From: a virus
Direction: 5' to 3' (one strand)
Virus record (IMG/VR): IMGVR_UViG_3300037113_000024
Coordinates: 1 to 64,000 of that record
Length of the DNA stretch: 64,000 bases
In this document: positions 7,197 to 15,876 of the stretch, piece by piece
How the letters are laid out: the number at the start of each line of letters is the position of its first letter
Position numbering within the stretch: position 1 is the stretch's first letter
Notes under the pieces: model-generated
What the model was told of the DNA's origin: nothing
The model's input: only the letters and a program-made list of their open reading frames with translations
Databases searched by the model: none
Made by a program: the position numbers and the translations under genes

Positions 7197-7880
7197 ATGC
7201 AACCGCTTCCGTTCACGTTCTCATCGCTCGACACGTTCAAGAACTGCCCGAGCCAGTTCCACCACAAGTATGTCCTCAAGGACGTGACGGAGGTGCAGTC
7301 GCCTCAGGCGGCTTACGGCGACGACGTTCACCAACTCTTTCAGGAGTACATCGAGGCCGGCGGCGCAAAGCCGCTGCGCCCCGACCTGAAGCCGCATCAG
7401 GCTAAGCTCGACCAGCTACTCGCCAAGGACGGGATATTTTGGTGCGAAGAGAAGGTGGCGTTCGACAAGCGCCTCCAACCGACCCGGTACGACAACCCGG
7501 ATCGGTTGTGGCGCGGCAAGGCGGACTTCCGCCTAGTTGACCGGGTGGAGCAGTCCGCCACCTTGGTTGACTACAAGACGGGGAAGAAGCACGACAAGTG
7601 GGCGCAGTTGGCAATCTACGCCCTGCACACCTTCGCGCTGTTCCCCAAGGTGCAAATCGTCAACGCCCAGTTCTATTGGACCAAGGACTTGACGACAACC
7701 AAGAAGGTCTGGGGGCGCGACGATATCGAGGGCCTGTGGCTCATGTTCGCGGGCGACCTAGCCCAGTACAAGCAAGCGTTCAAGACGGACACATGGCAGG
7801 AACGGCCCTCAGGGCTGTGCCGAGGCTGGTGCCCGGTCACTACCTGCCAGCACTGGCAACCGAAGCGGGAGTTCAGATGA
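7197..7880 (+). CDS. Cas4/RecB-like PD-(D/E)XK nuclease
   Basis: 227 residues. FTFSSLDTFKNCPSQFHHKY at the N-terminus, H45, D110 (RGKAD), D125-x-K127 (LVDYKTGK) and Q137 (QLAIYA) follow the RecB-nuclease/Cas4 pattern. C17 plus C208, C212 and C217 (CRGWCPVTTC) would form the 4Fe-4S cluster typical of Cas4 and AddB-type nucleases. It probably acts as a 5' or 3' ssDNA exonuclease in recombination or replication. Starts 5 bases after the previous stop; its own stop overlaps the next ATG. Confidence 0.88.
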   Translation: MQPLPFTFSSLDTFKNCPSQFHHKYVLKDVTEVQSPQAAYGDDVHQLFQEYIEAGGAKPLRPDLKPHQAKLDQLLAKDGIFWCEEKVAFDKRLQPTRYDNPDRLWRGKADFRLVDRVEQSATLVDYKTGKKHDKWAQLAIYALHTFALFPKVQIVNAQFYWTKDLTTTKKVWGRDDIEGLWLMFAGDLAQYKQAFKTDTWQERPSGLCRGWCPVTTCQHWQPKREFR

Positions 7881-8002
7881 TCATCGTCTACCTCATGCCC
7901 CCGATCAACTCGGGGTGGGATGCGCTCGGCGCACTCGTGGGAGGACTGATCGGGCTGGTGCTTGCAGTCGCGGTAATCTTGGCCATGATGAGGTGGGTGT
8001 GA
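7877..8002 (+). CDS. 41-residue single-span membrane protein
   Basis: Too short for usual gene callers but has ATGA coupling at both ends (start overlaps stop at 7877-7880; stop 8000-8002 overlaps the next ATG). Sequence MIIVYLMPPINSGWDALGAL then a long hydrophobic stretch ending AMMRWV gives one transmembrane helix with short soluble ends. Function unknown; small inner-membrane phage proteins of this type may alter host envelope functions. Confidence 0.6.
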   Translation: MIIVYLMPPINSGWDALGALVGGLIGLVLAVAVILAMMRWV

Positions 8003-8040
8003 TGAGCAAACAACCAACTCTAGCTGAAGGTGGGGAATGA
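8002..8040 (+). CDS. 12-codon linker ORF
   Basis: ATG 8002 overlaps the previous stop (TGATG) and its TGA overlaps the next ATG (ATGA at 8037-8040). It encodes MSKQPTLAEGGE. It is probably a translational relay that carries ribosomes to the nuclease gene, or a remnant; the peptide itself is unlikely to matter. A possible ribosome binding site for the next gene (AAGGTGGGG) lies within it. Confidence 0.3.
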   Translation: MSKQPTLAEGGE

Positions 8041-8456
8041 ACGCGCCGATCATCAAGAAGAACGAGAGCCACGTCAAGAAAGGCGTGAAGAAGATACTCG
8101 ACGCACACCAATGGTTTTGGTGGATGACGCCGGCCAACGGCTACGGGGCATCGGGCATCGCGGACTTCTGCGCCGTGAAGCAGGGGATGTTCCTGGCCAT
8201 CGAGACGAAGGCGAACCGCAACGACCCCACGCCGATGCAGCGCGCCTACCTCGATAGCATCCGAGCGTCCGACCACTTCGCCTTCGTGGTGCGCGACACG
8301 AACATTGGTGCGTTCGAGCAGTTCATCGAGTTGCTGGACAAGTCTATCCAGTATAGCGCTCAAGGCCAAATCCCGCCGGCCGAGATCGGCGGACCCATGT
8401 TGGACGCAATCAAGCGTCTGACCGACGACGAAGTGGTAAAGGGAAAGCGATCATGA
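8037..8456 (+). CDS. VRR-NUC-like PD-(D/E)XK nuclease
   Basis: 139 residues. ESHVKKGVKKILDAH, then GYGASGIADFCAV (D43) and FLAIETKAN (E56, K58) give the compact G-x-D...E-x-K core of VRR-NUC and Holliday-junction-resolvase-like phage nucleases. Gln-containing PMQRAYLDSIRASDHFAFVV follows, as in that family. Likely role: branch or end processing of replication/recombination intermediates. The stop overlaps the next gene as ATGA. Confidence 0.82.
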   Translation: MNAPIIKKNESHVKKGVKKILDAHQWFWWMTPANGYGASGIADFCAVKQGMFLAIETKANRNDPTPMQRAYLDSIRASDHFAFVVRDTNIGAFEQFIELLDKSIQYSAQGQIPPAEIGGPMLDAIKRLTDDEVVKGKRS

Positions 8457-8929
8457 GACTGCGAGTGCTGCTACCGGGGCTGGTCGCCTACATACGGATC
8501 ATCATTATTTGTGTGCTGCTTCTCATGGCGCTGACACCCAAGGCCAGGGCCAGCGATCTCGCCCTGGGCGACAGCATCGCGCTCGGGACCGGCCACGCCT
8601 TGGGTGTCCCGACCGTGGCCAGGGTGGGTGCAGGGTCCTGCGAGATCGCCGACTGGCTTCCCAGGAGGGGGTCCTACAGGCGCGTGGTGATCTCGGCGGG
8701 CATCAACGACCAGGGGCTATGCGTCCAGGCCCTCCGCGCCGGCCTGCGGGCCAAGGAGGTGATCTGGATACTGCCGGCACCCATCAACGCGGGGAGGGGC
8801 ATGGTCCAGGCCGTCATGCAGCCGGGCGACAAGGCGGTGAGCTATCGCTGCGCCGGCCCCTGCACGCGCTCGAACTTCCACCCCGCCAGCTACCCCGCGG
8901 TGGCGCGTGCGATCAGGAGGGTATGGTAA
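8453..8929 (+). CDS. secreted SGNH-family hydrolase
   Basis: 158 residues. A hydrophobic signal segment (residues 9-27) ends in a signal-peptidase-like ARA site near residue 33. The mature part starts with block I LALGDSIALGTG (catalytic Ser in GDS, residues 39-41), then GIND (block III) and NFHPASY (block V His). This is a small SGNH/GDSL hydrolase fold expected to act in the periplasm or outside. The substrate is unknown; possibilities are acyl or acetyl esters on surface polysaccharide or peptidoglycan. It is unusual within a replication operon, flanked by tightly coupled genes. Confidence 0.8.
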   Translation: MRLRVLLPGLVAYIRIIIICVLLLMALTPKARASDLALGDSIALGTGHALGVPTVARVGAGSCEIADWLPRRGSYRRVVISAGINDQGLCVQALRAGLRAKEVIWILPAPINAGRGMVQAVMQPGDKAVSYRCAGPCTRSNFHPASYPAVARAIRRVW

Positions 8930-9276
8930 TGGATCAGGGCACACCCGAGATCGACGTGGACGAGGCGGTGGCGCGCACCCTGAGCATCATGCGCAGGAAC
9001 CTTGAAGAGTTCGCGGTGGACAGCTACGCCCCAGAGGATATGTTGCAGGCGTCGATAGCGATCTCTGCGAAGCGGATCGCCGACCACTTGGAGATGATAA
9101 CGTTCCGCATGACTGAGCAGAACACTGGTTTGAACAGCCTATGCACCATCCTCAAGGAAGCGAAAGAGCAGCACCACCTTGACGCTCAATCCCTGACGCG
9201 CGCGATGTTCGATCTCGACCACTCCGTTCGGGACAATACCGGGCGCGAACTGCGCATCAACATCAGTAAGGACTAA
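8929..9276 (+). CDS. helical hypothetical protein
   Basis: 115 residues from ATG 8929, which has AGGAGG 8 bases upstream; ATG 8923 is in frame but too close to that site. Overlaps the SGNH stop as TAATG. Predominantly helical and acidic N-terminus (TPEIDVDEAVARTLSIMRRN), with ISKD at the end. No family recognised. Separated from the helicase by 2 bases. Confidence 0.6.
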   Translation: MDQGTPEIDVDEAVARTLSIMRRNLEEFAVDSYAPEDMLQASIAISAKRIADHLEMITFRMTEQNTGLNSLCTILKEAKEQHHLDAQSLTRAMFDLDHSVRDNTGRELRINISKD

Positions 9277-9278
9277 CA

Positions 9279-10850
9279 ATGTTCGTTCATCAGCCGACCA
9301 AATCGCTGGTCCTCAAGGTGGAGGACCCGGCCGCGGTGATCGCCACCCTGGGGGCGACGAACGCTCGGCTGGTGAACTCCCCGGAGGCGAACCTTGCTGT
9401 CCGCCATAACGTGGACACAGTGCGCATCTTGAGGAACATGGGTATCGACGCGCCGTCCCCGATCTGGACAGACTACAACTGGCCGGGCCGGTTCAAGCCC
9501 TTCGACCACCAGTACGTGATGGCCGACGTGATGAGCGTGCACCCCCGCGTCTTCAATCTGAGCGAGATGGGGACAGCCAAGACGGCGGCGGCGCTGTGGG
9601 CGGCCGACTACCTCATGTCCGTGGGGCTGGTGAAGCGCATCGCCATCATCACGCCGCTAAGCACCATGTATTCTGTGTGGCAGGAAGAAATCTTCGGCAC
9701 GCTCCTTCATCGCCGGTGCGCCGTGGTCCACGGATCGCGCGAGAAGCGGCTGAAGGCGCTGAGCCTGGACGTGGACTTCTACGTCATCAACCACCACGGC
9801 GTCGCGCTGGACGAGGTGGCCAGGGCGCTGAAGGCGCGCAAGGATATCGACCTGATCATTCTGGACGAGGCGAGCGCCTTCCGTAACCACAAGACGAATA
9901 TCTATCGCTACCTCATGTGGATACTGAAGAAGCAGAGCAAGCGCTTTTGGTTGCTGACGGGAACACCCACGCCGACCGAGCCCGCCGACGCCTGGGCGCT
10001 GTGCCGCATGATCGCGCCCCAGAACGTGCCCGTGCACAAGGGCGAGTTCTGGCGACAGACCATGGTGCAGGCGAGCGAGTTCAAGGCGGTGCCGAAGAAG
10101 GGCTACGAGAAGATCGTCTACGACGCCATGCAGCCGGCCGTGCGGTTCAAGAAGAAGGACTGCCTGAACCTGCCGCCGCTGACGATCATCCCCAAGCGCA
10201 CCGGCATGTCGAAGGAGCAGAAGCGCGCCTTCAACGAGATGCAGTCCGAGATGGAGGCAGAGGTGGCGAGCGGCGTCGATATCACGGCGGTGCACGCGGC
10301 CGATCAGATCAACAAGCTGCGCCAGATTTTGTGCGGCTCGATCCACGACAAGACGACGGGCAAGTACATCACGCTGCCGCACACCGAGCGGTTCGTGGAC
10401 TTGGTTGATACGATAAACGAGGCGCTGGCCAAGGTGATCATCATTGTTCCGTTCAAGGGCATTACCTACATGCTCGAAAAGGAACTGACCGCGGCGAAGT
10501 TCACGGTAGCCGTCCTCAATGGCGACGTGTCGGTGGGTCAGAGACGCACTATTATAGACGACTTCAAAAATAAGGCCGACCCGCGCATCCTGCTCTGCCA
10601 CCCCAAGGTCATGGCGCACGGGCTCAACCTGACTGAAGCCGACATGCTTATTTTCTACGCGCCCATATATAGCTACGACGAATACGCGCAGGTGATCGAG
10701 CGCATCAACCGGCCTGGACAAACACGGAAAATGACGATAGTACGTATGGGCGCTCACCCTATCGAGTGGTCGATCTATCGGACACTGGACGAGCGCGGGA
10801 TGAACCAGCAGAACATCCTCGATCTGTATGCCGAAGTTACCATAAGGTGA
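9279..10850 (+). CDS. SNF2-like superfamily 2 DNA helicase/translocase
   Basis: 523 residues. Motif I LSEMGTAKTAAAL (residues 94-106; Ala replaces the usual second Gly of GxGKT), motif II ILDEAS, motif III LLTGTP, motif V MAHGLNLTEADML and motif VI QVIERINRPGQTRKM. The order and the RINRPGQ box are typical of SNF2-type ATPases found in many phage replication clusters, where they may remodel forks or remove bound proteins. The following two genes overlap in function by position: a small coiled-coil protein and an SSB-like protein. Confidence 0.9.
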   Translation: MFVHQPTKSLVLKVEDPAAVIATLGATNARLVNSPEANLAVRHNVDTVRILRNMGIDAPSPIWTDYNWPGRFKPFDHQYVMADVMSVHPRVFNLSEMGTAKTAAALWAADYLMSVGLVKRIAIITPLSTMYSVWQEEIFGTLLHRRCAVVHGSREKRLKALSLDVDFYVINHHGVALDEVARALKARKDIDLIILDEASAFRNHKTNIYRYLMWILKKQSKRFWLLTGTPTPTEPADAWALCRMIAPQNVPVHKGEFWRQTMVQASEFKAVPKKGYEKIVYDAMQPAVRFKKKDCLNLPPLTIIPKRTGMSKEQKRAFNEMQSEMEAEVASGVDITAVHAADQINKLRQILCGSIHDKTTGKYITLPHTERFVDLVDTINEALAKVIIIVPFKGITYMLEKELTAAKFTVAVLNGDVSVGQRRTIIDDFKNKADPRILLCHPKVMAHGLNLTEADMLIFYAPIYSYDEYAQVIERINRPGQTRKMTIVRMGAHPIEWSIYRTLDERGMNQQNILDLYAEVTIR

Positions 10851-10853
10851 AAC

Positions 10854-11246
10854 ATGGGTGACGTCACATGGGAGAGGATGATCAGCGCCTACATCAAAAT
10901 GCGCGATGCGCGCCACGCGCTGAAGGCCGAGTACGAGAAGAAGGACAAGGAGCTTAGGGACAACCAAGAGCAGCTTGAGGATTTCATGCTCGGGCAGATG
11001 AACACGAGCGGCGTCACCAGCCTGAGGACGCCGCACGGGACGGCCTACCGCACAGAAACAATGGTCCCTACGGGGTCCGACTGGACAGCGTTCTATGCGT
11101 GGGTCAAGCAGACCAATGGTTTCGACTTTCTCTTTCGCCGCATCAAGGCTGACGCGGTGAAGGATTACATGGATCAGCACGACGGGGAGGTGCCGCCCGG
11201 CGTCGCTGTTTACTCCAAGCTCGGCGTCACTATCAGAAGGAAGTAA
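10854..11246 (+). CDS. conserved phage hypothetical protein beside SNF2 helicase
   Basis: 130 residues, 3 bases after the helicase stop. N-terminal coiled coil (ALKAEYEKKDKELRDNQEQL), then a conserved-looking domain with TSLRTPHGTAYRTETMVPTG and DWTAFYAWVKQTNGFDFL. I have the impression of a family that commonly sits between a phage helicase and an SSB-like gene, but cannot give it a name. Two bases separate it from the SSB-like gene. Confidence 0.7.
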   Translation: MGDVTWERMISAYIKMRDARHALKAEYEKKDKELRDNQEQLEDFMLGQMNTSGVTSLRTPHGTAYRTETMVPTGSDWTAFYAWVKQTNGFDFLFRRIKADAVKDYMDQHDGEVPPGVAVYSKLGVTIRRK

Positions 11247-11247
11247 C

Positions 11248-12492
11248 ATGGCCGACCAACTGCCTGCAATCTTCAAACAGAGCGCCAACCTGCCGGCGCA
11301 TCTAATGGACGATACCGAGAAGAACATCATCGCTCGCGCGAGCGTCAACGCCTTGACCTTTGAGGGCAAGGTCTGGGCGATCTCGCTCGACGGCAAGAAG
11401 ACGAAGCTCATGAGGACGGACGCGGACGGCGAGGAACAGCCCGTCCAAATCTTCACGGGCGTCTTGCTGGACTACAACAAGGCGCGCGGGCGCTCGTTCT
11501 ACACGGGTCCGTACGATCCGAAGAACCCGCGCATCCCCGACTGCTGGTCGGAAGACGGCGTTCGCCCGCACGAGAACGTGCCGAGCGAGACGAAGCAGAG
11601 CACCACCTGCGCCGCCTGCCTGAACAGCAAGAAGGGATCGAGCCAGAACGACGACGGCAAGTCCACCACGGCCTGCTCGCAGTTCAAGAAGCTCGCAATC
11701 GTCCCCATGCAGAAGCTCGGGCAGTTCCCGCCCCTGCGCCTGACGATCAAGATCACGAGCATCTACGACAAGTCCGGCGCCGATAGCCACCCTGGTTGGT
11801 ACGCATGGGACCAATACATCGACCTGCTCGTGAGCAACAACGTTCCCCACACCGCGAAGCTGCCCACCAAGATCAAGTTCGACCCGTCCACCAGCTACCC
11901 CAAGCTGCTGTTCGCGCCGGGCAAGGATTGGTTGACGGACGAGCAGTGGGATATCGTGAAGCCCCTCGCGGCGAGCGATGAAACCAAGGCGCTGCTGGCC
12001 GACAGCTTCAGCCCCGTTGCGGACAAGACGGGCACCAAGCCCCTCCCCGAGGACGAGGAAGAGACTGAACTGCCGGTGGCCCCGATCCCGGCCCAGGCGA
12101 GGGCACCCAAGGCCGCGAAGGCTCCCCCGGCCCCGGCGGCTGAGGAAGACGAAGAAGAGGCTCCCCCGGCCCCGCCGGCCAAGCCCAAGGCCACGAAGGT
12201 TCCCCCGGTCGCCCCGCCGGCCGAGGAAGAGGAAGAGGAACCCGACGCCGAGCAGATCGCCGCCGCCAAGCGCGCGGAGGCCGCTGCGAAGGCGCAGGAG
12301 ACGGCCAACAAGGTGGTGGCCAAGGCCGCCAAGAAGGCCGCCGCCCCGCCGCCGGTGGAGGAAGATGAGGGTGACGAGCCCCCGGCTGCGCCGGTCAAGC
12401 CCAAGGCGGGCGGCGCGAAGGCCACCCCCGCGAAGGCTCCGGTTGCCGCCCCGGCGGCCATCGGCGGCCTGCTGGACGACTGGGACGAATAA
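11248..12492 (+). CDS. SSB-like DNA-binding protein with zinc site and long acidic Ala/Pro/Lys tail
   Basis: 414 residues. The first 250 residues form a globular domain with CWSEDGVRPHENV and a Cys cluster (TTCAACLNS...TTACSQFKKLAIV) like that of phage putative ssDNA-binding proteins; W, Y and F residues for base stacking are frequent in the following part. Residues 260-400 are low complexity, alternating acidic runs (EDEEE) with PKAAKAPPAP repeats. The tip IGGLLDDWDE is acidic and hydrophobic like an SSB tail that recruits partners. Inferred role: coat ssDNA at the fork and tether the helicase, nucleases and polymerase encoded around it. Confidence 0.65.
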   Translation: MADQLPAIFKQSANLPAHLMDDTEKNIIARASVNALTFEGKVWAISLDGKKTKLMRTDADGEEQPVQIFTGVLLDYNKARGRSFYTGPYDPKNPRIPDCWSEDGVRPHENVPSETKQSTTCAACLNSKKGSSQNDDGKSTTACSQFKKLAIVPMQKLGQFPPLRLTIKITSIYDKSGADSHPGWYAWDQYIDLLVSNNVPHTAKLPTKIKFDPSTSYPKLLFAPGKDWLTDEQWDIVKPLAASDETKALLADSFSPVADKTGTKPLPEDEEETELPVAPIPAQARAPKAAKAPPAPAAEEDEEEAPPAPPAKPKATKVPPVAPPAEEEEEEPDAEQIAAAKRAEAAAKAQETANKVVAKAAKKAAAPPPVEEDEGDEPPAAPVKPKAGGAKATPAKAPVAAPAAIGGLLDDWDE

Positions 12493-12498
12493 GTCCTT

Positions 12499-12526
12499 TT
12501 GACGCAACCCTGAACTGAGCTATCTT
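12499..12526 (+). promoter_or_regulatory. possible sigma-70-like promoter
   Basis: TTGACG at 12499-12504, 16 bases, TATCTT at 12521-12526, upstream of the gene at 12574. The -10 overlaps the left arm of the hairpin at 12524-12554, so transcripts would begin inside the hairpin. Weak match; it may be chance. Confidence 0.3.
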
Positions 12527-12554
12527 GCGCCCTCGCCCCAAACGAGGGCGCAAG
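12524..12554 (+). terminator. 12-bp stem-loop, likely terminator of the helicase-SSB operon
   Basis: Perfect 12-bp inverted repeat (12524-12535 and 12543-12554, CTTGCGCCCTCG and complement) with a 7-base loop, followed by ACTTTA. It lies 30 bases after the SSB-like stop. The T-run is short, so termination may be partial. Confidence 0.6.
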
Positions 12555-12573
12555 ACTTTAGGGGCACCCGACC

Positions 12574-12957
12574 ATGCCAACCACTACATTTAGTCATGAA
12601 GAGTACGCTCGCGTATTAGAGAACGCTTTCAAGATCATTCGTCACGACCTGCCCGATGTGGCCGACGATACTTTCAGGGAGATGGCCAAGCTTGGTACGT
12701 TGAAGGGCGGCGAGTACGCTCATGGCGACGACAGGCTCGACAACTTCCGGCGCAACGGCGAGGCCCTGGGCCTCCCCATGGAGGTCGTCTGGGCCGTCTA
12801 TGCGGCAAAACATTGGGACGCCGTTACTCAGTACGTATCGGACCTTAACAAGGGCATCAAGCGCGAACGGCTTGAAGGCATCCGCGGGCGCATTGACGAT
12901 CTCTTGGTCTATCTCGTCCTGTTCAAGTGCATGGTGATCGAGCGCGAGCGGGAGTAG
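12574..12957 (+). CDS. DUF1599/MazG-like all-alpha protein (nucleotide-modification-associated type)
   Basis: 127 residues. The pattern GGEYAHGDDRLDNFRRNGEALG, then VWAVYAAKHWDAV and GIRGRIDDLLVYLVLFKCM matches the layout of DUF1599-type domains (K.x.YG..D.LxNF...K..D....D...Y). These are all-helical relatives of MazG nucleotide pyrophosphohydrolases, some linked to phage base modification. Metal-binding acidic residues D and E are present in the NF and DD segments. The substrate is not predictable. Six bases separate it from the primase-helicase. Confidence 0.6.
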   Translation: MPTTTFSHEEYARVLENAFKIIRHDLPDVADDTFREMAKLGTLKGGEYAHGDDRLDNFRRNGEALGLPMEVVWAVYAAKHWDAVTQYVSDLNKGIKRERLEGIRGRIDDLLVYLVLFKCMVIERERE

Positions 12958-12963
12958 CGTTCG

Positions 12964-15795
12964 ATGAACAGTAAGGACTTCCTCAAGCTGGTCTGGCCGG
13001 ACCAGGGGTTTTACTGCGTCGCCACCCCTAACGCTACACGCACCGGCTACCGGCATTATGTCTTCGTCACCTTGGATGACGCCTACTCGCACGCTCGTTC
13101 GCTCTACAATCAGTTCGACGTGTACTTCGGCGTTCATGCTCACATCAACCAATTCGAGTACAACCAACGCTATAACCGCAACACGCCGTGCCGCAAGAAG
13201 CACAACATGCGCGCGGCGCGGTGCCTGTTCCTCGATCTGGACGTGGGCAAGGGGACGAAGGAGAAGCCGAAGTATCCCACCCAGGCCGCCGCGCTCGCCG
13301 CGCTGGCCAAGCTCATCTTCCAGACGAACCTACCCGAGCCCGTCGTTGTCTCATCGGGCAACGGCGTGCACGTCTATTGGCCGTTCGAGGATGAGGTGCC
13401 GTCCGAGGATTGGAGGCAGCACGCCGCCAATCTGAGGCTGCTGCTCGACAAGCACGGCATGCTCTACGACCCCTCGCGCACGACCGACATTACCAGCGTG
13501 CTGCGGGTGCCGGCGACGCTCAACCACAAGGACCCGGCTAACCTCAAGAAGGTGGAGATATTGTTCACGGGCGAGAAGTTCCCTTCCGTGAACACCACCC
13601 TGTTCGGCATGCTCGCGCTTCAGACCGCGGGCCTGCAACGGCTGCGCACACCGACGCAGGGCATGGCCAAGGACATGTCGAACATCACGCCGGGTCTGTT
13701 GGGCTTCCCGCCCACTGACGCGGACGACGTGGCCGCCGAGTGCGAACAGATGAGGATATTCCGTGACACGAAAGGAAACATACCGGAACATCATTGGTAC
13801 GCCGGCCTGGGCATCCTAGGGTTTTGCACCAACGGTGCACAGGTTGCGCACCAGTGGTCCTCAGGGCACCCGAACTACTCGGCGCAGGAAACCGACAATA
13901 AGCTTGCACAGTGGAAAGCGAACGGATCGGTCACCTCCTGCGCCAAGCTCGGCGCTGACGGCGCGCCGAATGTCTGTGCCCGGTGCCCGCACTTCGGCGG
14001 CCCGTACAAGAACCCCATCGTCATCGTCAACAAGAAGCCCCTGACGCAGGCGTTCGTGGCCGCGACTTCCACGATGCAGCCTGCTCCCACGATCCTGCCG
14101 CCCCACCCCTACAGCCGGCTCGCCGGCATGGGCGTGGTCAAGGACACGGGCGTGGGCGCACCTGCGGTGGTCATGAAGGACGTAGACTTGTATCCGATCG
14201 CCACCGCTTCAGGCGTGATCAACGGCCTCAAGATCAACAACGGAGTATCAACCTGGGTGGCTCGCGAGCACAACGTCACGCAGCAAACGTTATCAATTCA
14301 GTTCGATGTGCCCAACGAACTGCTCAGCGACCCGAAGGCCATGAGCGTGCACTTCGCCGCGCACGGCCTCTACCACCCTGCAACAGTTGAAGTGGTTCGC
14401 TACATGAGCGCGTATCTCAAAGAGCTAAAGCGTCACGTCGGCATGACGGTGCAGCACCCGCATATCGGCTGGAAGGGCAAGGACGATCTGTCCGAGTTCG
14501 TCCTGGCCGGCAAGGTCATCGACCCCAAGGGCGACGTGCACGAGTGCACCATGGCCCCGTCAACCAAGATCGCCACGGACGGTATGGGGACCGGCGGCAC
14601 GCTGCCGCATCAGGTCGCCGCGCTGTCGTTCTACAACCACCCGGCCTACTCGGCGTCGAAGTTCATGTTCCTGGCCTCACTGTCCTCGCCGCTGTTCATG
14701 GCGACCGGCCACCACGGCGTTGTCATCAACGCGAGCGGTGATAGCTCGGCCGGCAAGAGCACGGCCCTGCGCGCGGCTGCGGCGGTGTGGGGCGACCCTG
14801 ACAAGTTCGTCGTCAACGGCACAGCCCGCGGCATGTCGGCAATGGCCAGGGACCTTCGTATGACGGTCATGGGCAACCTGCCCACCATGATTGACGAAAT
14901 AACGCACATGGACCCCGACGACGCGCGAGCCACGGTCATGAGCGTGTCGCAGAACCAGTTACGCACGACGCTCACTTCAGGCCGCGAGGTGCGCGAGAAG
15001 CCCACCGGGTTCCGCTCCGCGCCCCTCCTGTCCACCGGCAACTCGGACCTGCATCAGACCATCGGTATCGACAACAAGGCCGCCGGCACCGCGGGCTCAG
15101 CGCGCATCCTGCAACTGCCGTTCGATCTCGCCGCGCCGCATACGAAGGATCAGATCGACGCCTTCAACCACAACCTGTCCGCGAACTTTGGGTGGATCGG
15201 GGCCTACATCCTGAGCAAGGCCATGCCCTGCATGCCGCTGCTGTTCGAGAGCGTGCAGGAGATGGTGAGGCAGATCAACCAAGACACACTGGCGAAGGGC
15301 GTCGAGCGCTTCACGGTCGCGGCGGCTGCGCCGGTGTTCGTGATGGGCGCGTTCGCCGCCTACCACGGCATCATCGAATGGGACATTGACGAGCTATATC
15401 ACTGGTTCCTGACCGTGCAGCACCCGGCGCTGCGAGCGCAGATGACTTCCCAGGCGCAGGCTGTCGCGCCCGACAACGTGATCCGCGAGTTCCTGAGCGC
15501 CAACGTCAACGACACCGTTGAGACTGACGAGCACGACCCGAGCAATCTGCCCATGCCCATGGTGCGCAACAGGGTCGTGGTGCATGTGCGGCGCGAGATT
15601 AACGAGGTGTGGGTCAGCCAGGATGAGCTTAAGGACTGGTGCAGCGCGAAGGGCATCCCCTACGAGAGCATGATCGTAGACCTGAAGAAGGGTGGCCTTA
15701 TACTGAAAACCAATGCTCGTAAGTACATGGGGCAAGGCACGAAGTATCAACTCGCGCGTAACCGCGTGGTCGTCCTCGCCAAGGACAAGCTCTGA
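12964..15795 (+). CDS. primase-helicase fusion (archaeo-eukaryotic-type primase plus DUF927-like helicase)
   Basis: 943 residues. N-terminal third: AARCLFLDLDVGKG (Asp pair of an AEP/RepB-like primase) and VVVSSGNGVHVYWPF (the conserved S-G-N-G-x-H segment), followed by TDITSVLRVPATLNHK. A Cys/His cluster sits near residues 323-343 (CAKLG...NVCARCPHFG). The C-terminal half is a helicase of the DUF927 type: Walker A NASGDSSAGKSTALRAAA (about residues 587-604), Walker B MIDEIT (about 641), then GSARILQLPF. It should prime and unwind at the phage replication fork. It is the last gene of the plus block and is followed by a strong terminator. Confidence 0.88.
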   Translation: MNSKDFLKLVWPDQGFYCVATPNATRTGYRHYVFVTLDDAYSHARSLYNQFDVYFGVHAHINQFEYNQRYNRNTPCRKKHNMRAARCLFLDLDVGKGTKEKPKYPTQAAALAALAKLIFQTNLPEPVVVSSGNGVHVYWPFEDEVPSEDWRQHAANLRLLLDKHGMLYDPSRTTDITSVLRVPATLNHKDPANLKKVEILFTGEKFPSVNTTLFGMLALQTAGLQRLRTPTQGMAKDMSNITPGLLGFPPTDADDVAAECEQMRIFRDTKGNIPEHHWYAGLGILGFCTNGAQVAHQWSSGHPNYSAQETDNKLAQWKANGSVTSCAKLGADGAPNVCARCPHFGGPYKNPIVIVNKKPLTQAFVAATSTMQPAPTILPPHPYSRLAGMGVVKDTGVGAPAVVMKDVDLYPIATASGVINGLKINNGVSTWVAREHNVTQQTLSIQFDVPNELLSDPKAMSVHFAAHGLYHPATVEVVRYMSAYLKELKRHVGMTVQHPHIGWKGKDDLSEFVLAGKVIDPKGDVHECTMAPSTKIATDGMGTGGTLPHQVAALSFYNHPAYSASKFMFLASLSSPLFMATGHHGVVINASGDSSAGKSTALRAAAAVWGDPDKFVVNGTARGMSAMARDLRMTVMGNLPTMIDEITHMDPDDARATVMSVSQNQLRTTLTSGREVREKPTGFRSAPLLSTGNSDLHQTIGIDNKAAGTAGSARILQLPFDLAAPHTKDQIDAFNHNLSANFGWIGAYILSKAMPCMPLLFESVQEMVRQINQDTLAKGVERFTVAAAAPVFVMGAFAAYHGIIEWDIDELYHWFLTVQHPALRAQMTSQAQAVAPDNVIREFLSANVNDTVETDEHDPSNLPMPMVRNRVVVHVRREINEVWVSQDELKDWCSAKGIPYESMIVDLKKGGLILKTNARKYMGQGTKYQLARNRVVVLAKDKL

Positions 15796-15802
15796 AATTG
15801 GA

Positions 15803-15832
15803 AGGGCGGCACCTCGGGGGAAGTGCCGCCCT
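15803..15832. terminator. bidirectional hairpin between converging operons
   Basis: Perfect 10-bp stem AGGGCGGCAC / GTGCCGCCCT (15803-15812 with 15823-15832) with a 10-base loop, placed between the plus-strand primase gene and the end of the minus-strand late operon. Position supports a two-way terminator; flanking T-runs are weak on both strands. Confidence 0.7.
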
Positions 15833-15876
15833 AACGCTATCGAGTGGCCGCGAGGCCGGTCAAGCGTTCGAGTGTC

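Noticed and set aside
9657-11456. Long 599-codon minus-strand frame opposite the SNF2 helicase
   Set aside because: Antisense shadow of the helicase and the next gene; sequence is His/Leu/Arg-rich, without motifs, and its codons mirror the third positions of the real genes.
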